Shown: piece after piece, positions 56,570 through 64,000 of the stretch
Position numbering within the stretch: the stretch's first letter is position 1
Layout: each line of letters starts with the position of its first letter
Assembly: GCA_037974335.1 (NCBI GenBank)
Contig: CM075760.1
Span: 7,933,432-7,997,431 of the forward strand
DNA from: Prionace glauca
Taxonomy: Eukaryota; Chordata; Chondrichthyes; Carcharhiniformes; Carcharhinidae
Direction of reading: 5' to 3'
DNA length: 64,000 nucleotides
Position numbers and translations under genes: made by a program
Notes under the pieces: model-generated
Databases searched by the model: none
What the model was told of the DNA's origin: nothing
What the model saw: only the letters and a program-made list of their open reading frames with translations

Positions 56570-58095
56570 ACATAAGAACATAAGAACAAAAGAAATAGGA
56601 GCAGGAGTAGGCCATCTAGCCCTTCGAGCCTGCCCCGCCATTCAATAAGATCATGGCTGATCTGTCGTGGCTCAGTTCCACTTTCCCGCCCTCTCCCCAT
56701 AACCCTTAATCCCCTCTCTTATCAAAAACCCATCAACCCGCCTCTGAAATATATATAGCGAGGCAGCCTCCACCACTTCAACGGGCAGAGAATTCCAGAG
56801 ATTCACCACCCTTTGAGTGAAGAAGTTCCTCCTCAACTCTGTTCTAAACCGCCCCCCCTCCCCTTTATCTTGAGGCTGTGCCCCCTAGTCCTACTGTCCT
56901 TTCTGAGCGGGAAGAGCCTCTCCACCTCTATACTATCCATCCCATTCATCATCTTATACGTCTCAATGAGATCTCCCCTCATTCTTCTAAACTCCAACGA
57001 GTACAAGCCTAGTTAATTCAGCCTCTCCTCATAGCTCAATCCCCTCAACTCCGATATCAGCCTAATAAACCTCCTCTACACTTCCTCCAAGGCCAAAATA
57101 TCCTTGCGTAAGTGTGGCGACCAAAACTGCACACAGTACTCCAGCTGCGGCCTCACCAATACAGCTGCAGCAAGACCTCCCTACTTTTATATTCAATCCC
57201 CCTCGCTATGAAGGCCGGCATCCCATTCGCCTTCCTGACCACCTGCTGCACCTGCAAGCTGGGTTTTTGCGACTCATGCTCAAGGACCCCGAGGTCCCTC
57301 TGCACCGTCGCCTGCTGCAGTTTTTCGCCATGTGAGTAATAGTCCTCCCTACCATTATTCCTACCAATGTGGACAACCTCACATTTGCCAACATTAAATT
57401 CCATTTGCCAGTTCCTGGCCCATTTGCCCAGCCTATCTATATCCTTCTGTAGACTCTCCACACCCTCCGGACAATTTGCCGTTCCGCCAATCTTGGTGTC
57501 ATCAGCAAATTGCGACACCCTGCACTCGGTTCCCTCCTCCAGATCATCTATGTAAATGGTGAACAGCTGAGACCCCAGCACGGACCCATGGGGCACTCCA
57601 CTAGTCACCAAACGCCAATCCGAATAGCACCCATTGACCCCCACCCTCTGCCTCCTGTTTGACAGCCAATCCTCTATCCACGCTAACACCCTACCCCCAA
57701 CTCGATGCCCCCTGAACTTCTGTAATAACCTCTTGTGAGGGACCTTTTCAAACGCATTCTGAAAATCAAGGAACACCACCTCCACCGGCTCTCCTCTATC
57801 CACCGCCCTAGACACATCCTCATAGAACTCCAGTAAATTCATCAGACACGACTTCCCCTTAACGAAACCGTGTTGCGTCTGCTCTATCAAGCAATTCCCT
57901 TCAAGATGCCTCGCTATTTTCTCCTTGATCACGGATTCTAACATTTTACCCACAACAGACGTTAAACTAACCGGCCTATAATTCCCAGCCTTTTGCCTGG
58001 CACCCTTCTTAAACAACGGCGTAACATTAGCCGTTTTCAAATCTTCCGGCACTTCCCCGGAATCCAGCGACGTCTGGAAAATAATCACCAATGTT
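56570..58095 (-). repeat. CR1-clade LINE, near-intact RT, young
   Basis: The minus frame 58091-57153 is one open run from TSLDSGEVPEDLKTANVTPL through [56 protein letters not shown] and FADDTKIGG to LLQLYW. A small deletion then shifts the frame before the C-terminal part. The 3' end at about 56570 is 'ataagaac' repeats. The longest and best RT in the window, but truncated before the endonuclease. Confidence 0.92.
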
Positions 58096-58279
58096 CTGTA
58101 ATGTTCTGCGAACCCGCCATGGTAGATGGCGGAATTTGAATTTAATGGAAAATATTAAATATTTAATATTCAGAAATTAAGGAACTACTGATGATTTGAA
58201 ACGATTTCCATGTTCGAAAACAAAATCTGGTTTACTAATGTCCTTCAAGGAAGGAAATCTGTCATCCTTACGGTGTCTG

Positions 58280-58400
58280 GCCTACATGTGACTCCAGAGT
58301 CACAGCAATGTGGTTGACTCTCAGTTGCCTTTCAACGGCAACTAGGGATGGACAATGATGCCCAAGGCCCACGAATGAATTACAACCAACATATTCGCCA
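58280..58400 (+). repeat. Second-family SINE tail
   Basis: 'ctggcctacatgtgactcca', 'agcaatgtggttgactctca' and 'gggatggacaatgatgccca' are the landmark tail of this family. Confidence 0.7.
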
Positions 58401-58429
58401 TTTCTGAAGGTGCATAGTTTGGGATCCTA

Positions 58430-59215
58430 GGATGCAAGCCCTGAAGGTCTGGGGATATTTATGTCTTTAGTCCCATTAGTGTTTCTAATATTACTTAGCT
58501 CGTGATTCTGATGGGATTTATTTCCACTCCGTGTGTTTAGTATTAATGGAATTTTCAAAATGTCTCGCACCATAAACATTATTGCAAAATATCTTTTCAA
58601 CTCTTCTGCCGTTTCCTGGTTCCGCATAACCATATTCCAGGATTCCTTTTCTGACGGGCCTATGCTCACTTTGACCTCTCTCTTCCTTTTTTTATTTATT
58701 TTAAGAAGTCCCTGTTGTTAGTCTTTATATCCATCGCTGGTTTGGCCTCATAGTTTAATTTCTCTCACGTTACTTTCTTAGTCCCCCTTTCATGCCTTCT
58801 CAACTAATCCAGTCTTCGGTGCCATCACTGACTTTTGCCTCCTTATATGTTTTTTTCTTGCCACTTAATATTCCCTTTGGTTAACTAATGTTGGCTTTTC
58901 TCTTTCTGAAAATTTTTCCTCCTTACCAGGATGTTATTTTTTCGCTGAGAGTCATTAATTGCTTTCTCAAATGCCTGCACTACTTGCTTCTTATATCTCG
59001 GGCTAATTTATTCAGCCAGTTCTGTTTAGCTAATTCTATCCCCATTTCATTCTCAGGACCTTTACTGAACTTAAACACAATTGATTCGAACCCAATTTTT
59101 TCACGTTAAACGGAATATTAAATTCGATCACGAATTGATCACTACTTCCCAGGGAATCTTTTAGTCTGAGGTTATTTATTAAACTTGCCTCATTTTACCC
59201 CTTCCAAGGGCCAAG
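58430..59215 (-). repeat. Ancient LINE fragment, region before RT
   Basis: The plus-strand text ('tctcgcaccataaacattat', 'aggattccttttctgacggg', 'aactaatccagtcttcggtg') resembles the complement of a LINE linker between endonuclease and RT, as in the fragment at 27.9-28.5 kb but far older. Confidence 0.45.
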
Positions 59216-59548
59216 ATCGAAAGTAGATGTTTTTTTCCCCCTGGTTGGTTGCATGACATGTTGCTCTCGGAAACTATCCATAAAGCATTCTCTGAGTTCG
59301 TTCTCCTAGCCATCATTTCCAACATGATGAGCCCAATCAACATGAAATTAAATTCATCCATAATTATTGCTCTATTCTTTTTACTTGCACTTACTGCTTT
59401 CAAGTTATACAGTTTCCTATGGTGTGGCGACTGTTTGGTTGCGGATACACTACTCCGATAATGTCTTCTTTCCTTGTTTTTTTTTAACCTCCAGCCAAAC
59501 AAACAGGGATAATAGTATCTAACTTGCGCAACTGTTTTTTTTTTGCAG

Positions 59549-59848
59549 CCTCACCGTCTCCGCCCTCCCTCTATGGATTGTTCTCCTCCAGTGAACAAAC
59601 AAACGCAGCTGGTACCATGATCTATGGCTGTTTAGCAATGGATTATTTCCCAGAAATCACCAGCCTTGTCTGGAAGAAAAATCATGTGGTGATCACCACT
59701 GGATTGAGGACTTACCCATCACTGTTGAACAACAAGGGATCCTACACGCTGAGCAGCCAGTTAACCATAAAAGAGTCTGATATAGGAAACAGCAAAATTT
59801 ACTGCGAGGTGCGACGCAGTGAGTCGGCCTGGAAAAAGGAAATGCCTG
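59549..59848 (+). CDS. IGHM: Ig heavy-chain constant domain 1 (IgM-like)
   Basis: The exon follows a T-rich tract and TTTTTTGCAG, and encodes a C1-type Ig domain of 100 residues: [19 protein letters not shown], then [39 protein letters not shown] and [18 protein letters not shown]. It keeps the intradomain cysteines (YGC and YC) and the core tryptophan. Start and end phases (1 and 1) fit J and CH2. The sequence matches my memory of shark mu-chain CH1 better than IgW or IgNAR, but no alignment could be run. No cysteine is present near the N-terminus, where many CH1 domains carry the light-chain bond; the spot reads SSS. Confidence 0.8.
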
Positions 59849-60012
59849 GTTAGTGTGGGACACATGCAGTGGGTTAGGTGTTGCTGATGTTATGGGGGTG
59901 AATTGTAAACGGACAGGCACTAATTGTGGAGCAGGTGATTATGAATTGAAGGTCAGTATTGTGTGAAATCCGAGTACTTATACTTGACTAACTCTGGATA
60001 ATTACACTTTGC

Positions 60013-60350
60013 TTATGACAGTCAGTGCAGTTCTGGTCTCCTTATCACACTCTGTACCACGTACTATCCAGGTGTCCTCAACACACACATGCATGTGTGC
60101 ATGCGCACACTTCTGGTCTGCAGATCACCCTCAGTGCGTTGTGTACAAGCTTGAACTGCAGATCACACTCAGTGCGTTGTGTAAAGTTCTGGACTGCAGA
60201 TCGCACCCAATGATTTGTGTACAGTTCAGGTCTGCAGATCACACAGTGCACTGTGTACAGTTACGGTCTCCAGGTCACACACAGCGCACTGTGTACAGTT
60301 CGTCCTTTCATATCACACCGTGAATTCTATGTACAGTTATGGTTTCCACA
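60013..60350. repeat. Intronic minisatellite of about 40 bp
   Basis: Seven to eight divergent units of 'gtgtacagttctggtctgca' and 'gatcacactcagtgcgtt' type in the CH1-CH2 intron, with a short CA-rich insertion near 60085-60110. Confidence 0.75.
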
Positions 60351-60991
60351 TTGGGAAGTTGATACAGGAGCCATGGAGAAGATGCTTGTCTATTAACAAG
60401 GGGGCCAGAATTGATAATGCATACTAGCAGTAAGGGGTGAATAAGCTGTTGGTCTTTTCTCTGCAGAAGAGAATTCTGAGGTGTGATTAAACAAAGGTCT
60501 TCTGAAATATGAAGTAGAAGAACCAGCTTACCAAAACTAGAGCTAATGGAGAGAACAGAATGATTTTAAACTCCAGGTTAGCAATTCAGAAAATTATTCA
60601 CCAAAAATGTAACCCATCAAGTAACACTTGTAGCAGTTGGGCCGTTAGAAATGCAGAACAAGTGGTTGAGAACAGGTGTAGGTCATTCAGCTCCTCGGGC
60701 TTCCCCCACCACTTGACAATGGCTGATCTGATTGTGGAGGAATACGTCGATGGAGTTACTCTGAAGAGGGAGTTAAACATGAGGGAAAATGTAAAGGAAG
60801 TTATTTTGATACTGCCAGATAAAATAGGGTGAGAAGAATTTTGTATGGGGCATGAAATTATGGACCGAGTGACCTGTTTTATAGTCGTTTTTACAACCAG
60901 CCTACAGTTTTTTGTTTGGCCTTTATCTTATGATTGTAAATTGCTTGGTCTGAAAAAAGATTAAATGCCAATGACATGCATTTTCTTGAAG

Positions 60992-61303
60992 ATCGTGTGA
61001 TCCATTATCCAACTGTAATCCTCACGTTGAGTTCCAGTGAAGAGATCACAAGCAGCAGACTTGCAACCATCGTCTGTTCCATCATTGATTTTTGTCCAAA
61101 GTCAATGACGGTGAAGTGGCTGAGAAATGGACAAGCCATAGATTCAGGAATCGTAACCTCCCCTGCCTTTAATGTGAACGGAAACTTCTCGGCGAGCAGC
61201 CGGCTCACAGTCCCCGCTGGGGAATGGTTCAGCAAAGCGATCTTTACCTGCCAGGTCTCTCATCAAGGGCTCACTCAAAATCGTAACATCAGCAGTTCTC
61301 AAG
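60992..61303 (+). CDS. IGHM: Ig heavy-chain constant domain 2 (IgM-like)
   Basis: After TTTTCTTGAAG the exon encodes [20 protein letters not shown], then [59 protein letters not shown] and [13 protein letters not shown], ending in phase 1 at CAAG|GTAAGA. It is an ordinary C1-type domain resembling shark mu CH2. Besides the canonical pair (IVC, FTC) it has an extra cysteine in DFCPKS. The CH1-CH2 intron is 1.1 kb. The start context TTGAAG is a weak acceptor, but it gives the right phase and residue D. Confidence 0.8.
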
Positions 61304-63079
61304 GTAAGAAACACAACGCTTGAAATTTGGGTTGATAGGGGCATCAATCTCAGTCACATGCAAGATTCTTATTGGAATAACGAAAATAAAAATCCCACCA
61401 TTAATTCATTTCCTTTACAATCGTGCGGGTTCTTTTCCCTTCCAATGTAAAAGGAAATACAGTACATTCCTTTCTTACAGCGTCTTTACAAACATCAGAT
61501 TGTCCCACAATACTCGCGCTCATTGCAGCGTGGACAATAGAACATCTATGTCCTACAGAAAACTGTCAGGAACACGTGTTGAGGAACACATGTTGACGAA
61601 GAAGCAACCAGATCTGTCGATGTTTTCCAGCGTACTTTAGGTATTTTCTGGATTCCCGCATCTGCAGCTTTTCACTTTAATAACTGAAACACATAGCCTG
61701 GTTTTCGTCCCATTGCCCTGGGATTTTTTTATGTGATAACAACAAATCAGATTTCAGCATAATGCCTGGTGTCAAAGTTGGCAATTGACAGGATACAGTC
61801 CAATACGTCCAATACCACTACGTCCAATATGGCATTGCTGCTCTCAGCTCACTTTTCAAACATCCAGAAGGGAAGTAACAACAGATTTTTTTCTGAATGG
61901 ATTCTTCAGTGTTCTGGATTCCATTAACTCACAGAATGAGACGATCTTTTGTTCAATTGCTGCATGATGACTGAGAATCGTGCGTTTCAGGTTTACCCTA
62001 AATTCACTGGATGATATTAGATATCTGCAAATATTTATTAAAATTGATCACGATTCCACTTGCAATTTCAATCGTCATTCCGCTTCTGTGTTCAGTTTAA
62101 GCGCCACCAATGATAAGTTCACAGATGAAGTTAGCATTCCCTTGAGTATAAAAGATTAATGGGTAATCCACTCTGAACACAAGTGACATTCTGTGAATGT
62201 CGCCTCAAAACCCCTTGTAATTGTCAAAGCAAAGATTTCAAACTCCTTTTCTAAAGATGCCTCCAAATCGCCTTTCACAAAATTGGTCCCCACCAGCAGT
62301 TTGCGTTGCAAAGGCATTCCAGTTATTCTTAACTACTCTCCCAGAAAAACATATTAATGAATTCTGCATCCAGGTTTTGCATCTGTCTTCAGGATTCTTT
62401 TTTGTCTTTACAATTGCAAGAACTCTTCACAGTTACTTGTACAAACATTTTCCATTTTCCATCAAAATGGCATCAAACTTTTGATTTACTTCCATAGTCT
62501 GCCTTCCTATCTTAAGTCTTGTGACCGCGGCTGTCTCTTCAACTCAGAATAAGTTACTGTTTTTAAGCTTGAATTCTTGTGAACAGGACCTTTGTCTCTG
62601 TTCCTTTAACCTCAGTCTTTGTATGAACTTCCCTCTGTTCTAATTCACCTGTTGTCTGTTCACTTTATCTGGTTCTCTGGGAAGTCTGCCTTTTGCAGCC
62701 CTCTTACCCCGTCCGGCTTTATTTTTTTTCCCGCAGAGCGGATCATTGTTCCCTCCCCAGTGACCTATCTCCAATTTATTTGGTTTCCAGTTAAATTAAT
62801 AACAAAAGAGACCCCATTCAATCTAAAAAGTGGTTACCAAGCAACGACTTTATAATTCCCTCAGCTTTTCACGCTATAACTTTTATAAGCACAATAGAAT
62901 CAGAGTTTGAATAGAAACCAAAACCCGCACACATAGGAACAACTCTATCTAGCATACATCTAATTCTCGCTTTATGTTTCCTTACGCAGAAACGTGAAAT
63001 TAACGAACTTATTTCTGAACAACTTATTCCTAATCTTTACAATACAGATACAAATCCCTTAAAACTAGTGTTATTTTCT
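61304..63079 (+). other. Sequence after CH2, no CH3 seen
   Basis: I searched by eye for a third Ig domain (WxK and YxC spacing after an AG acceptor) and found none. AT-rich, with no recognised repeats apart from short dispersed-repeat text at about 61645-61680. Confidence 0.4.
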
Positions 63080-64000
63080 AACAGTGCATTCCACTTGTTG
63101 TGTTGAGGGTGGGATTCCTCCGTGAACCTTCCACTGTATTTTCAAGAGGCGTTCCAAATAATTGCGGCCCCCTGAGAGAATGAAAAACAATATCCTCATC
63201 TGTGCGTTAAACAGCAACCTATTTTTTTCACATAGTAACTCTCAACTCTCAACAGTCTCCCACTGAGTCAGGAATTTCCTCCACATCAGTCTTCACAAAT
63301 CGCTCGGGCTATTAAAAGTTTTAAACAAGCCAAGTCTTACTATTCCAAAATCCAGTGAAAGCAAGGGTCGCCTCTCCAAAGTTTCCTCAAAAGACAGCCC
63401 AACCAATTTAGGTATTAGTCCACTAAATCTTCCCTGAACTATTAATTATATATTCACATAACTCTTCATATAGGGAGTCTAATACTGTGCACAATGCTCC
63501 AGATGAGGTCTCATTAACTGCCCATACTACCTGGAACATATCAATCCTACTCTTGGATTGAATTCCACTCGCTGTTCACGAAGACATTTATTACATTTGC
63601 GAATTAGTTACCATAGCTGCATAGCAGCCTTTTGTGATTCATGGACTTTGAAATTAAAATTGCTCTGCACCTCAGAGCTCTACATTCTCGTAACATTTGA
63701 ATAATATGTATTTTTCTTCTTTTATTCCGCCTGCCAGAATGGACAATGTCATTACTTCCCGCATTATACCCCACTTAACAGATCTTAGCCCACTCACTTA
63801 GCCCATCAATGCGTTCTGGTCACATGTGATTTCTAACATATTTGGACCCCAGCAATGGTCCCTGTGGCACAAGACTCGTTATATCTTGAGAAACACGAAT
63901 AGACAAATTGACAACAACTCTCTTTCCTGTTTGATAGCCAATCCTTTACTTTCGCTAATGAGCTATCCCCGAAATAGTAGGCTTTAATTTTATTTAAAAA
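63080..64000 (-). repeat. Older CR1-type LINE, antisense, running off the right edge
   Basis: The plus-strand text 'gcacaatgctccagatgagg', 'gctctgcacctcagagctct', 'tggaccccagcaatggtccc' and 'gtttgatagccaatccttta' is the complement of CR1 RT/C-terminal coding (reading toward lower coordinates). All frames are decayed. Confidence 0.75.

Larger units (their letters stand above)
50984..59548 (+). other. J-CH1 intron, 8.6 kb
   Basis: Holds a sense CR1 tail at about 51655-51890, a PLE copy at 51968-52752, antisense CR1 copies at 53500-54170, 54571-55738 and 56570-58095, SINE pieces and an old antisense LINE at 58430-59215. The parts between (about 50984-51650, 52760-53490, 55930-56565) are AT-rich without recognised features. 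Confidence 0.7.

Overview
The window looks like germline DNA of a cartilaginous fish, most likely a shark. Three things point there: immunoglobulin heavy-chain exons of cartilaginous-fish type in a compact V-J-C cluster, exons of the large GPR139-like receptor family, and a dense background of CR1-clade LINEs, HE1-type tRNA-derived SINEs and Penelope-like elements. No bacterial, phage or CRISPR features are present. The species cannot be read from the sequence.

Layout. 1-8.5 kb is repeat-dominated: CR1 ORF1 and 3' fragments, a Penelope-like element (PLE) with inverted termini and a 14-bp target-site duplication, two minisatellites, two CR1 copies lying tail to tail, and a broken Ty3/gypsy-like fossil. 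About 8.3-16.6 kb is an inverted duplication, with arms of about 2.1-2.3 kb and a spacer of about 3.8 kb. Each arm carries a GPR139-like receptor exon 2, divergently arranged. A matching exon 1, holding an in-frame 42-bp repeat, lies in the spacer upstream of the right-hand copy only. 16.5-36 kb is again mostly transposon debris: a PLE hairpin, a gypsy fossil, old and young CR1 copies, an 84-bp minisatellite of about 20 units, a second LINE family, and a near-perfect 136-bp-arm PLE palindrome at 35.7 kb.

36.5-61.3 kb is immunoglobulin territory. A VH pseudogene lies at 39.3 kb. Its 5' flank is paralogous to the flank of an intact VH gene at 50.1-50.6 kb, so the region arose by tandem duplication. 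The intact cluster has a leader exon, a V exon with extra codons after the YYC motif ending in a 12-bp-spacer recombination signal (consistent with a germline-joined VD segment), a JH with a 23-bp-spacer signal about 340 bp away, then CH1 at 59.5 kb and CH2 at 61.0 kb. The exon phases are mutually compatible (all phase 1). The 8.6-kb J-C1 intron and the sequence after CH2 are filled mainly with antisense CR1 copies. CH3, CH4 and membrane exons are not seen and presumably lie beyond the right edge.

The host genes supported are two receptor genes (one complete two-exon model, one exon 2 with no visible first exon), one partial IgM-like heavy-chain gene and one VH pseudogene. Family names rest on recognition of motifs by eye; no database search was possible.
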